In this document: positions 25,042-33,468 of the stretch, piece by piece
Layout: each line of letters opens with the position of its first letter
How positions within the stretch are numbered: position 1 is the first letter of the stretch
NCBI GenBank assembly: GCA_934098375.1
Contig: CAKOOC010000001.1
Coordinates: forward strand, 73,067 to 137,066
DNA from: an uncultured Bacilli bacterium
Lineage (GTDB): Bacteria > Bacillota_I > Bacilli_A > RF39 > UBA660
Length of the DNA: 64,000 nt
Direction: 5' to 3'
The notes under the pieces: model-generated
Seen by the model: the letters and a program-made list of their open reading frames with translations, nothing else
What the model was told of the DNA's origin: nothing
Database searches by the model: none
Translations under genes and position numbers: made by a program

Positions 25042-25518
25042 ATGCAAAAAATAATAATTAATGAAGAAAATCTTAAAGAGGAAGAAATAAACACTAAAAT
25101 TGGTAAAATATATATAATTTTAGTTAATGAAAAAGATGAAGTTTTTTTAGAAAAAAGACATAATACATATCACTTTATAGATGGATATATTAATAAAGAA
25201 GATAATATAGATGATTTAGTTATGAGGATAATAAAAGATAAAACAAATATTGAAAAAATAAAAACAATAAAACCATTTTTACTTAAAGAAGAATATATCA
25301 GTGATTATCCAACAATTAATGATAAAACTTTGTATTATTCATATTATTATTTTGCTAGTTATGAGGGTAAGGAAAATCATGTTGTTTGGAAAGAATCTTC
25401 AGAATATGAATATATTCCTTTTAAAAATCTTAAAAATACTTTAGAAAGTAACCGTTATGATAATCCGAGAAATCAAATGACAGTAAAGGAAATGATAGAT
25501 GTAATAGAGTATATATAA
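25042..25518 (+). CDS. Nudix-fold protein with degenerate Nudix box
   Basis: About 158 residues. ATG 25042 follows GGTGA; the upstream frame extension is hydrophobic and lacks a site. Fold clues: strand KIYIILVNEKDEVFLEKRH, a Nudix-box-like G-x5-D-x7-R stretch (GYINKEDNIDDLVMRIIKDKTNI), then a beta-rich second half with LYYSYYYFASYEG and EYEYIPFKNL. The consensus REUXEEXGU reads R-I-I-K-D-K-T-N-I, so the metal-binding glutamates are lost and hydrolase activity is doubtful. It may be a binding or regulatory Nudix. The assignment is by pattern only. Confidence 0.5.
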   Translation: MQKIIINEENLKEEEINTKIGKIYIILVNEKDEVFLEKRHNTYHFIDGYINKEDNIDDLVMRIIKDKTNIEKIKTIKPFLLKEEYISDYPTINDKTLYYSYYYFASYEGKENHVVWKESSEYEYIPFKNLKNTLESNRYDNPRNQMTVKEMIDVIEYI

Positions 25519-25568
25519 ATATTACTTTTATTATTTTCTTTTTTTTATTATAATGATAAAGATGAAGA

Positions 25569-27014
25569 ATGAAAAGATTTTTAAAAAGCAATTATAAATA
25601 TATATTTAGTTTTATTTTACTTTTTGTAATTAGTTACTTTTTTCCTTATACTGCCGATGATTTTTATTGGGGATCTAAAAGTTTAAGCATAAAAGAATTT
25701 ATTAATATAAGTAAGGATATTTATTTAAATGGAAGATATTTGGGTGATTTTTTTGCAATTATAATGGTAAAATCAAGAATTCTTAGAAGCTTAATTGTAA
25801 GTTTAGTAATAAATTTAATAATTTATTTAATAAGTAAAAAAGAAAATGTTAAATTTTGGTTAGTAGGATTATTGTTTTTAGCGATATTTCCTCTTGTTTT
25901 GGCACAGTCAGTTGTTTGGACTAGTGGCTTTGCTAATTATGGATTATCGGCACTTTTAGTAATTTATTTGTATTATGAAAAGGATAATTTAATTAATTCT
26001 ACGAGTAGAAAATATCATGTGATTCACGGTTTACTAGTATTTTTGGGACAGTTCTTTTTGGAGAATATTTCAATATTTGTTGTATGCTACTTTATATATT
26101 TAAATATTATTAGTTATAAGAAAAATAAAAAAATAAATGTGACATTGATTGTCTATTTGATAATATCTTTTATAGGTTTAATACTGATGTTTAGTCATCC
26201 ATCATATGTATCATCACTAGCAGTGGGTGGTAATGGTTATAAAAAAATTAGTTATAGATTTACTGATGTTACGAGTAGAATATTTGACAACTATTCGAGA
26301 ATTTGTAAGTATATATTTATTTTTTCATTTGTTTGTACTTTTATTTTAACATTAATTCTTTTTATTAAAGATAAGAAAAAGAACTTTAACAATAAAAAGA
26401 TTAATTTGGTATTTCATATCTATAACTTTGCCTTTTGTTTATATTCCTTAATTTTTTGTTTATTATTTTTAGCACAGGAATTTAGTTTGGTAAATTCAAT
26501 TCTTAGTACTTTATTTATTATAAATATAATTTATTTTATGATTCGTCTTTATAAAAAAGAAAAAGATTTATGGGAAATTTTAATGATGATGATTATGATA
26601 ATTTTACCACTTTCAATTGTACAGCCAATAGGAGCAAGAAACTTTTTTATAATAATTCTTTTAGAAATAATTTTTATAATTAAACTTAATAATAAAGAAA
26701 AAGTATTTACTATGGATAAAGAGTTCCTTTGTAAATATTTGAAATTTATTTTGGGATTATTAATATGTTATCTATCATTTATTTATATATTTGTAGGCAT
26801 TTTGGATTTTAAAAGAAATAATTATATAAAAGAAGAAGTGAATAAAGGAAGCACAAATATCAAAGTATTTAAGTATCCTTTTGCTAATTATGTATGGCGA
26901 AGTGAGTTAGATGGTGAATACTTTGGTGGCTATTACAATAAGTTCTATGGATATAGTAATGAAGTAAAATATGATAATATTTCATTAAATGAATGGCGCA
27001 AATTAACTAAATAA
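25569..27014 (+). CDS. Polytopic membrane protein, DUF6056-like
   Basis: 481 residues with about 11 hydrophobic segments. The N-terminal motif PYTADDFYWGSKSL... NGRYLGDFFAII (Asp-Asp in the first extracytoplasmic loop, then G-R-Y) resembles DUF6056 and related GtrII/GT-C-like glycosyltransferases, where the acidic pair binds a lipid-phosphate sugar donor. The C-terminal ~70 residues form a soluble outer domain. A TATAAT ends 14 bases before the ATG and no good ribosome binding site is visible, so the leader is very short. A role in transferring a lipid-linked sugar to the envelope is inference. The gene ends just before the CIRCE element of htpG. Confidence 0.65.
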   Translation: MKRFLKSNYKYIFSFILLFVISYFFPYTADDFYWGSKSLSIKEFINISKDIYLNGRYLGDFFAIIMVKSRILRSLIVSLVINLIIYLISKKENVKFWLVGLLFLAIFPLVLAQSVVWTSGFANYGLSALLVIYLYYEKDNLINSTSRKYHVIHGLLVFLGQFFLENISIFVVCYFIYLNIISYKKNKKINVTLIVYLIISFIGLILMFSHPSYVSSLAVGGNGYKKISYRFTDVTSRIFDNYSRICKYIFIFSFVCTFILTLILFIKDKKKNFNNKKINLVFHIYNFAFCLYSLIFCLLFLAQEFSLVNSILSTLFIINIIYFMIRLYKKEKDLWEILMMMIMIILPLSIVQPIGARNFFIIILLEIIFIIKLNNKEKVFTMDKEFLCKYLKFILGLLICYLSFIYIFVGILDFKRNNYIKEEVNKGSTNIKVFKYPFANYVWRSELDGEYFGGYYNKFYGYSNEVKYDNISLNEWRKLTK

Positions 27015-27020
27015 TTATTT

Positions 27021-27047
27021 TTAGCACTTGATATTGACAAGTGCTAT
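27021..27047. promoter_or_regulatory. CIRCE element (HrcA operator) upstream of htpG
   Basis: TTAGCACTT-N9-AAGTGCTAT, matching the CIRCE pattern TTAGCACTC-N9-GAGTGCTAA with one imperfect outer base. TTGACA (27034-27039) lies in the spacer and right arm, with a weak TAAAAC at 17-nt spacing, so HrcA would block the promoter directly. Nearly identical in layout to the element before hsp20. Confidence 0.85.
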
Positions 27048-27085
27048 TTTTAGTGTTAAAACTATAATTAGAAAAGAGGAATATT

Positions 27086-28969
27086 ATGAAGAAAAGAGAG
27101 TTTAAATCATCATCAAAAAAAGTTTTGGATATGATGATTAATTCAATATATACAAATAAAGATATATTTTTAAGAGAACTTATTTCTAATGCGAGTGATG
27201 CTTTAGATAAATTATCTTATTTAGCCCTTACAGATAAAAGTATTAATATATTACCTAGTAGTTTAGAAATTAATATTAAAGCAAATAAGGAAGACAGAAC
27301 ACTTACAATAAGTGATAATGGACTTGGCATGAATGAAGAAGATTTAGAAAACAATTTAGGAACAATCGCAGAATCTGGTTCATTAAAATTTAAAGAAGAT
27401 AATAAAGATAGCAAAGATGCCGAGATAATTGGTCAATTTGGAGTTGGTTTTTATTCAGCATTTATGGTGGCTAAAAAGGTGGAAGTTTTTTCTAGAAAAT
27501 ACAATGAAAACGATGGCTTTTTATGGTCTAGTGAAGGCGCCGATGGTTACACAATAAGTAAGTGTGCTAAAGAAAATATAGGAACAACCATAAAATTATA
27601 TTTAAAAGATGATACAGATGAAGAAAATTATACAAATTATTTAGAAGAGTATACGATTAGAAGTATTATTAAAAAATATAGTGATTATATAAAATACCCA
27701 ATAAAGATGGAAGTAACTAATAAAGTTTTAAAAGAAGGATCAAAAGATGAATATGAAACTGTTATAGAAAATCAAACGATTAATTCAATGATTCCTTTAT
27801 GGAAAAAAGAAAAAAAAGATATTACTAATGAAGAATATGAAAATTTTTATTCATCAAGATTTAATGATTATGAAAAACCACTTAAAGTATTACATAATAC
27901 TGTAGAAGGAAATGTTTCTTATAAGTCATTATTGTTTATTCCTTCTCATGCGCCATTTGATTACTATTATAAAGATTTTAAAAAAGGATTAGAACTTTAT
28001 ACAAACGGTGTAATGATTATGGAAAAGTGTGAAGAATTACTTCCTGATTATTATAGTTTTGTTAAAGGTGTAGTAGATTCTCAAGATTTAAGTTTAAATA
28101 TTTCAAGAGAAACTTTACAAAATGATAGACATGTTTTAGCTATTGCAAAAACTTTGGAAACGAGAATTCATAATGAACTTTTAGATATGTTGAAAAATGA
28201 TTTTGATAATTATAAGAAATTTTTTGATGCTTTTGGTTCACAAATAAAATATGGTGTTTATAATATGTATGGCATAAATAAAGATAAATTAAAAGATTTA
28301 TTAATATTTTATTCATCAAAAAATGAAAAATTTATAACTTTAGAAGATTATGTTAATAGCATGGACGAAAAACAAGAAAATATTTACTATGCATGTGGTG
28401 AAACAATTGATAAAATAAATCTACTTCCGCAAGTAGAACAAGTAAAGAAGAAAAATTATGACATTTTATATTTAACTGATTATTTAGATGAATTTGTTTT
28501 AGGTGTTTTAAATGAATTTAATGGTAAGAAATTTAAGAATGTTGCTGATAGTTCTTTAGAATTGGATACAGAGGAAGAAAAAGAAGCATTAAATAAAATA
28601 AATGAAGATAATAAAGAGATGCTTGATGTAATTAAGAAAGAACTTGGTGAAGATGTAGAACGCGTAAGATTTACCAATAAACTAGCAACGCATCCGGTAT
28701 GTTTAACAACCGAAGGTGAAGTAAGTGTGGAAATGCAGAAGGTTATTAATGCAATGCCGGGTGATGATAAAGTTAAAGCCAAAATGGTTTTAGAAATAAA
28801 TGAAAATCATCCAATTAGTGATAAGCTTAAAAATTTATATAAAAATGATAAAGACGAACTTAGAAAGTACGCTAAAGTATTGTACTCTGAGGCTCGTTTA
28901 ATAGAAGGATTATCAATTGACAATCCAACAGAAATATCCAATTTAATTTGTGATTTATTATCCAAGTAA
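27086..28969 (+). CDS. htpG: Chaperone HtpG (Hsp90)
   Basis: Bacterial Hsp90, 627 residues, normal length. The GHKL ATPase domain is clear: ELISNASDALDKL, TISDNGLGMNEEDL, the lid region, GQFGVGFYSAFMV and GTTIKLYL. The middle domain has PLWKKEK and the SLNISRETLQNDR motif that contacts ATP; the C-terminal dimerisation domain follows. AAAGAGGA precedes the ATG. A CIRCE operator overlaps the promoter, predicting HrcA repression and heat induction; in Bacillus subtilis htpG is not part of the CIRCE regulon, so the control differs here. Confidence 0.97.
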   Translation: MKKREFKSSSKKVLDMMINSIYTNKDIFLRELISNASDALDKLSYLALTDKSINILPSSLEINIKANKEDRTLTISDNGLGMNEEDLENNLGTIAESGSLKFKEDNKDSKDAEIIGQFGVGFYSAFMVAKKVEVFSRKYNENDGFLWSSEGADGYTISKCAKENIGTTIKLYLKDDTDEENYTNYLEEYTIRSIIKKYSDYIKYPIKMEVTNKVLKEGSKDEYETVIENQTINSMIPLWKKEKKDITNEEYENFYSSRFNDYEKPLKVLHNTVEGNVSYKSLLFIPSHAPFDYYYKDFKKGLELYTNGVMIMEKCEELLPDYYSFVKGVVDSQDLSLNISRETLQNDRHVLAIAKTLETRIHNELLDMLKNDFDNYKKFFDAFGSQIKYGVYNMYGINKDKLKDLLIFYSSKNEKFITLEDYVNSMDEKQENIYYACGETIDKINLLPQVEQVKKKNYDILYLTDYLDEFVLGVLNEFNGKKFKNVADSSLELDTEEEKEALNKINEDNKEMLDVIKKELGEDVERVRFTNKLATHPVCLTTEGEVSVEMQKVINAMPGDDKVKAKMVLEINENHPISDKLKNLYKNDKDELRKYAKVLYSEARLIEGLSIDNPTEISNLICDLLSK

Positions 28970-28991
28970 ATTGGATTTTTTAGTGTTATTA

Positions 28992-29021
28992 TTGACAAAT
29001 ATATGTTCGATATTATATACT
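28992..29021 (+). promoter_or_regulatory. Promoter of GH25 lipoprotein gene, start codon at about +1
   Basis: TTGACA (28992-28997), 18-nt spacer, TATACT (29016-29021). ATG 29028 follows six bases later with no ribosome binding site. Confidence 0.6.
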
Positions 29022-29027
29022 GTTTTT

Positions 29028-30230
29028 ATGAGAGAAAATAAGAAAGCAAAATTAATTATTCTTTTACTAATTATTAGTTTTTTATGGGGATGTAGTAATA
29101 AAAAAGAAGAGGAAAATCCTTCTCTTACAAAGATAACTGTAAAAATTAATAGTTTTGAATATGCAGAGAGAAAAAATAATTCTATTCTAGATGTCTTGGA
29201 TATAACCGATGGTGAATTTATTAATGCAGAAGATAAAATAAATACATTAGTTTTGGGAGAACATACAGTTAATGTAAAATATAAAAATAGTAATGGGAAA
29301 ACGCAAAAATATAAATATGTTTATACTGTAAAAGATACAATAAAACCAATGATATTACATAGAAGTGTATTTAATATAAATGTGGGAAGTAATCCAGATA
29401 TTTTAAGTCAAATAATTTGTGGAGATAATTATGATAGTAATTTGGTGTGTGAAATAGAAGGAGAATATGATTTTAATAAAATAGGGGAATATAAAGCTTA
29501 TTTTACAGCAAAAGATAGTAGTGGGAATTTAACAAAATCACCATTTAAAATTGTTGTTAAAGAAAAACAGGAATCTAATGGCTCTAATAATACACCTGTA
29601 AAGGGCAAGGATATAGCAGACTTTATAAAAAAATATAAAAGTGATAATAATGAAATTGGTATTGATGTATCTACGTGGCAGGGTGATGTTGATTATGAAA
29701 AAGTTAAAAATGCTGGGATAGATTTTGTATTTATAAGATTAGGCTTTGCTAGTAAAGATGGAAAAATTACTTTAGATAATAAGTTTAAACAGAATCTAAA
29801 AAATGCTAAAGAGGCAGGATTAAAAGTTGGGGTTTATTTTTATTCAAAGGCATCAACGGTAATGATGGCAAAAGAGCAGGCAAAATATGTAATTGATGCT
29901 TTAGATGGAGAAGAACTTTCTTTACCAATTGCTTTTGATTGGGAGTGCTGGAATGATTTTAATAGTTTTCATATTAGTTATACTGATTTAAATTTAATTG
30001 CTGAAGAATTTATAAAAACTGTTCAAGAGGCTGGATATATTGGCATGAATTATGGCAGTGCTTCGTATTTAGAAAAGGTTTGGTTTATAGATGAGTATCC
30101 GGTATGGATGGCACATTATACGACAAAAACTGATTTTAAAAAAGAGTATTATATATGGCAAGCAAGTAATGTGGGAGTAGTACCAGGAATTGACGGATTT
30201 GTGGATTTAGATGTATCATATATTAAATGA
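29028..30230 (+). CDS. Lipoprotein with Ig-like region and GH25 lysozyme domain
   Basis: About 400 residues. ATG 29028 gives a proper lipoprotein signal (MRENKKAKLIILLLIISFLWGC, lipobox Leu-Trp-Gly-Cys). Residues ~100-180 form an Ig-like beta domain (KDTIKPMILHRSVFNI...YKAYFTAKDSSGNLTKS). The C-terminal ~200 residues are a GH25 muramidase: IGIDVSTWQGDVDYEKVKNAGIDFVFIRLG, VGVYFYSKA, catalytic AFDWE, YGSASYLEKVW and WQASNVG...GFVDLDV. It cleaves peptidoglycan glycan chains at the cell surface, probably in wall turnover. The message may be leaderless. It overlaps the region of the DUF362 gene start, suggesting co-transcription with the next two genes. Confidence 0.9.
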   Translation: MRENKKAKLIILLLIISFLWGCSNKKEEENPSLTKITVKINSFEYAERKNNSILDVLDITDGEFINAEDKINTLVLGEHTVNVKYKNSNGKTQKYKYVYTVKDTIKPMILHRSVFNINVGSNPDILSQIICGDNYDSNLVCEIEGEYDFNKIGEYKAYFTAKDSSGNLTKSPFKIVVKEKQESNGSNNTPVKGKDIADFIKKYKSDNNEIGIDVSTWQGDVDYEKVKNAGIDFVFIRLGFASKDGKITLDNKFKQNLKNAKEAGLKVGVYFYSKASTVMMAKEQAKYVIDALDGEELSLPIAFDWECWNDFNSFHISYTDLNLIAEEFIKTVQEAGYIGMNYGSASYLEKVWFIDEYPVWMAHYTTKTDFKKEYYIWQASNVGVVPGIDGFVDLDVSYIK

Positions 30231-30244
30231 TAATGGAGGAAAAA

Positions 30245-31123
30245 ATGAAATCAAAAGTATATTTTATTAGAGAAATAAATGAAGATAATTTAGTTAAATT
30301 ATATGATTTATTAAATATTAACTTAGAAGGTAATGTGGCGGTAAAAGTGCATTCTGGTGAAAAAGGAAATCAAAACTTTTTAAAACCACCATTTTATGAG
30401 AAAATTATAAATAGAGTAAATGGTACGATTGTAGAATGCAATACAGCTTATGATGGTGCAAGAAATACAACATCAAAGCATCAAGAATTAATGAATGAAC
30501 TTGGCTGGACAAAATATTATGATGTTGATATTATGGATAAAGATGGTGATAAAACATTAGATATTCCAAATGGCAAAATAATTAAGGAAAATTATGTTGG
30601 TAAGGATATAGATAATTATGATTCAATGCTAGTAGTAAGTCATTTTAAAGGACACCCAATGGGCGGTTACGGTGGCGCATTAAAACAACTTTCTATTGGG
30701 GTTGCTTCTTCTAATGGAAAAGCATATATTCATTCAGCAGGTAAAATTAAAGATCAAAAAGAATTATCGGAAAATATTGCTCCGCAAAATGATTTTTTAG
30801 AAGCGATGGCGGATGCTGCTTCTAGCGTTTGTGAATTATTTAAAAATAAAATTGCATTTATAAATGTAATGGCAAATATGAGTGTTGACTGTGATTGCTG
30901 CGCAGTGGCGGAAGATCCTTGTTTAAAAGATATTGGTATTTTAGCAAGCTTAGATCCTGTTGCGATAGATAAGGCTTGTTTGGATTTAGTAATAAATAGT
31001 GAAGATGAAGGAAAAGAACATTTCTTAGAAAGAGTAAATTCTAGAAATGGCATGCATATTTTAGAAGCCGCTGAAGAACTTGGAATAGGAACAACTTATT
31101 ACGAGCTAATTGAGGTTAAATAA
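30245..31123 (+). CDS. DUF362-family iron-sulfur-like protein
   Basis: About 292 residues. ATG 30245 follows GGAGG; the frame's earlier ATG at 30227 overlaps the preceding stop and the binding site. Features typical of DUF362: VAVKVHSGEKGNQNFLKPPF near the N-terminus, VVSHFKGHPMGGYGGALKQLSIGVASSNGK in the middle, and MSVDCDCCAVAEDPCLKDIGILASLDPVAIDKACLDLV near the C-terminus, where the Cys cluster could hold Fe-S. Often annotated as a ferredoxin or Fe-S protein of unknown role in anaerobes. It sits between a lysozyme lipoprotein and a DUF6512 membrane protein; the context does not reveal its substrate. Confidence 0.8.
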   Translation: MKSKVYFIREINEDNLVKLYDLLNINLEGNVAVKVHSGEKGNQNFLKPPFYEKIINRVNGTIVECNTAYDGARNTTSKHQELMNELGWTKYYDVDIMDKDGDKTLDIPNGKIIKENYVGKDIDNYDSMLVVSHFKGHPMGGYGGALKQLSIGVASSNGKAYIHSAGKIKDQKELSENIAPQNDFLEAMADAASSVCELFKNKIAFINVMANMSVDCDCCAVAEDPCLKDIGILASLDPVAIDKACLDLVINSEDEGKEHFLERVNSRNGMHILEAAEELGIGTTYYELIEVK

Positions 31124-31128
31124 TTTTT

Positions 31129-31674
31129 ATGGAACTTTGGGGATTTTTATTTATAAGTTTATTTGGAACTTTAGGACACTTTATGTATGAATGGACCAAT
31201 CATAATAGATATGCGTCTATTATATTTGCGGTAAATGAAAGCACATGGGAACATATGAAATTAGTGGTTTTTCCATCGCTAATTTGGATAATTGTAGAAA
31301 TACCTTTTCTTTACAATAATCCTAATTTTATAGCGGCTAAATTTATTTCACTAGTTACTATGTTAATTTTAATTCCGGTACTGTTTTATTTGTATAAATT
31401 ATTTTTTAAAAAACATAGTTTAATTTATAGTATTGTTGAATTTTTAATTTCCATATCAGCTGGTCAATATCTTAGTTACTTAGTGCTTCAAGCTGATGCT
31501 ATAAATCCGATTTATAATTATATTAGTTTAATTTTGTTAATCTTAATTATTAGTTATTTTTTAGTAGCAACTTTAATTCCTGGAACAAGTGAATTATATA
31601 CTGATCCGATTACTAATAAAAAAGGAATAAAAGGACATACTCATATGAGTCATGATCATAAAGAACACAAATAG
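31129..31674 (+). CDS. DUF6512-like membrane protein with histidine-rich tail
   Basis: 181 residues, about five or six membrane helices. The N-terminal motif GTLGHFMYEWTNHNRYASIIFAVNESTWEHMKLVVFPSLIW has conserved His, Glu and Trp inside or near membrane segments, resembling DUF6512. The cytoplasmic-end tail HTHMSHDHKEHK carries five histidines and could bind metal. It starts five bases after the DUF362 stop and has only a weak, distant GAGG, consistent with coupling. A loose hairpin around the stop followed by T8 (to 31699) may terminate the unit. Confidence 0.65.
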   Translation: MELWGFLFISLFGTLGHFMYEWTNHNRYASIIFAVNESTWEHMKLVVFPSLIWIIVEIPFLYNNPNFIAAKFISLVTMLILIPVLFYLYKLFFKKHSLIYSIVEFLISISAGQYLSYLVLQADAINPIYNYISLILLILIISYFLVATLIPGTSELYTDPITNKKGIKGHTHMSHDHKEHK

Positions 31675-31761
31675 TTTGAACTTCTAACGTGTTTTTTTTA
31701 TTATTTATTTACTTTTAAGAAAAGTTTTTATATAATAAATATCGCAACTCGGGTGAGAAGT

Positions 31762-32955
31762 ATGAATGTAAAGAAAAAAGCAATTAAATATATAACAGAA
31801 AAATTAAAAAATAAACCAGATATATTAGCAAAAAGTATAATGGCAGGTTTCTTATTAGAAAGTGCTGGTGCTAGTGATAATGAAGTAATTGCTGGTTATC
31901 TTTCTTTTGTCATAGATGAAAACGGTGACTGTATAGAGGAAATAATTTCTTTTTTTGGTGGAGAAATAAGTAGTTTAGTACTTACTTCAAAAAGAATTGT
32001 TGGAGAAATGTCTATTGAAGAGAGAATGAGACAAAATAATAAAAATATTATTGGATTACCTGATAAGAATAAAGATGTTTTATGTGCGAAAATCATAGCA
32101 TATTTAGAATATGATAAAGATAAAAAAGGTAGCGATGAATTTTTAAAAGATATTGATGCTCCACTAGATAAAAAGATGACACTTTTAAATGGTATGTTTA
32201 ACCATTTAGCAACTGATTACGCAAGTTCTTTAATTTCTATGCTATATTCTTTACTTAATGAAATGATGGTTGCTGATTATAGTTTTTCTTATGAAGAAAA
32301 CTTTGTGCCTAGTGATTTACGAACAGAATTAAATCATTTAAAAAATGCTTTGCTAAGTAATAAACCTTATTTAATTATTTTAACAAATGGAGAATTTAAT
32401 ACTTCTAGTTCTTTTAGTGATGTTCTTCTAAAATTATTTGATGTAAAATATCGCCTTAAGGTTAATGATAGAGAAGAAAATTTATCTTTTGATAATATAA
32501 AAGAAAGTCTTTCTTTAGTAGAAAAAAATCTTTTACTTAGCGCTTCATTAAAGGGAAACGTCTTAGAAAGATTAATTGGCGATGATAGTGTAATTTTGGG
32601 AAGTGACTATTTATTAGAATTTTTTGATTTTGTCGCCATGCTTATAAAAGAAAAAACAATTTCCTTAGAAGATATAAAGAATTTTGCTCGTAAAAATCAA
32701 AGGCTTATAGAAAGTGCAGTGAATATTGTTTTTGTAAATTATGCTGCTAATAAAGAATTGGATTTAGAAGATAGTTATACTAGCGAGTATGAAGATTTAC
32801 TTGAAAACTGTAAAAGACTAATTGTAAGTGATGTAAAAGACGTTGATATAACTAAAATTACAAGTAGAGAAGAAACAGTAATAATTACAGGAATGTTACT
32901 TCCATATATGGATAAAGGTAGAATTCTTGCGTTAAGAGAAGGTATTATAAAATAA
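31762..32955 (+). CDS. Hypothetical protein, N-terminus resembling a degenerate SpoT-type HD domain
   Basis: 397 residues, soluble. The first ~130 residues resemble the HD hydrolase of RelA/SpoT: AKSIMAGFLLESAGASDNEVIAGYLSFVIDENGDCIEEIISFFGGEISSLVLTSKRI aligns by eye with the family's AAxLHDxxEDT...eI...FGxxVaxLV. However, the HD pair is replaced (YLSFVIDE) and no catalytic motif remains. The rest is helical and unrecognised. ATG 31762 has GGTGAG directly before it; GTG 31753 would overlap that site. TTTACT-17-TATAAT upstream gives a plausible promoter. A nucleotide-binding role is speculation. Confidence 0.55.
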   Translation: MNVKKKAIKYITEKLKNKPDILAKSIMAGFLLESAGASDNEVIAGYLSFVIDENGDCIEEIISFFGGEISSLVLTSKRIVGEMSIEERMRQNNKNIIGLPDKNKDVLCAKIIAYLEYDKDKKGSDEFLKDIDAPLDKKMTLLNGMFNHLATDYASSLISMLYSLLNEMMVADYSFSYEENFVPSDLRTELNHLKNALLSNKPYLIILTNGEFNTSSSFSDVLLKLFDVKYRLKVNDREENLSFDNIKESLSLVEKNLLLSASLKGNVLERLIGDDSVILGSDYLLEFFDFVAMLIKEKTISLEDIKNFARKNQRLIESAVNIVFVNYAANKELDLEDSYTSEYEDLLENCKRLIVSDVKDVDITKITSREETVIITGMLLPYMDKGRILALREGIIK

Positions 32956-32991
32956 AAAAACTAACTTAAAATTTTCCAAAGTTAGTTTTTA
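32954..32991. terminator. Bidirectional terminator between convergent genes
   Basis: AAAAACTAACTT/AAGTTAGTTTTT with A and T tracts on both sides, lying between the convergent genes at 32955 and 32989. Confidence 0.8.
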
Positions 32992-33246
32992 TTTGTGAGT
33001 ATTTTCATAATAATTACGTTCAGCAAGTTCTGTTAATATTATATCTAATTCTTCATCAAGAGTGTCTTCATATGCTTCTTCAGCTTCATAGATAATTTCA
33101 TTTAAAGATGACATATTTTGATAATCAATATTAAATCTTTTTAAAACTTCAATTTGATAATTAGTTAAGTATAATTTGTCATTAACTTTAATCAATTTAT
33201 TTTTTTGAAAATCAACATTTTTTAGTAAATCATTAATGTTTTCCAT
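32989..33246 (-). CDS. Small acidic protein of unknown function
   Basis: 85 residues from ATG 33246 (MENINDLLKNVDFQKNKLIKVNDKLYLTNYQIEVLKRFNI...). The C-terminal half is strongly acidic and helical (EIIYEAEEAYEDTLDEELDIILTELAERNYYENTHK by eye). There is no ribosome binding site: the ATG is one base after the TAA of the upstream small membrane protein (TAATATG), so it depends on translational coupling. Not recognised; likely a partner of the membrane peptide it is coupled to. Confidence 0.6.
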   Translation of the reverse strand: MENINDLLKNVDFQKNKLIKVNDKLYLTNYQIEVLKRFNIDYQNMSSLNEIIYEAEEAYEDTLDEELDIILTELAERNYYENTHK

Positions 33247-33247
33247 A

Positions 33248-33436
33248 TTAAATAAAGGATACAATATCGATGATATTTTTACTTTCTAAAATATATAAAA
33301 TAGTGATGATGATAAGAATTATTAAAATAATTACTAAAACGGTTATAAGGGAGCGGCTTCCTAATCTTTCAGTAGCCACGGGACTTTCCACAATTAATTT
33401 CTTTTTAAATTCTTCATTATCATTTTTATTATTCAA
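33248..33436 (-). CDS. Small single-pass membrane protein coupled to acidic partner
   Basis: About 62 residues: a polar basic/acidic N-terminus (NNKNDNEEFKKKLIVESPVATERLGSRS), one long hydrophobic helix (LITVLVIILIILIIITILYIL) and a short tail. The start is uncertain: TTG 33436 lies six bases after AAAAGGTG, while GTG 33445 overlaps that site. Head of a two-gene unit with the acidic protein. No homologue recognised. Confidence 0.55.
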   Translation of the reverse strand: MNNKNDNEEFKKKLIVESPVATERLGSRSLITVLVIILIILIIITILYILESKNIIDIVSFI

Positions 33437-33468
33437 ATAGATCACCTTTTCTTTTAATAAATTATATC

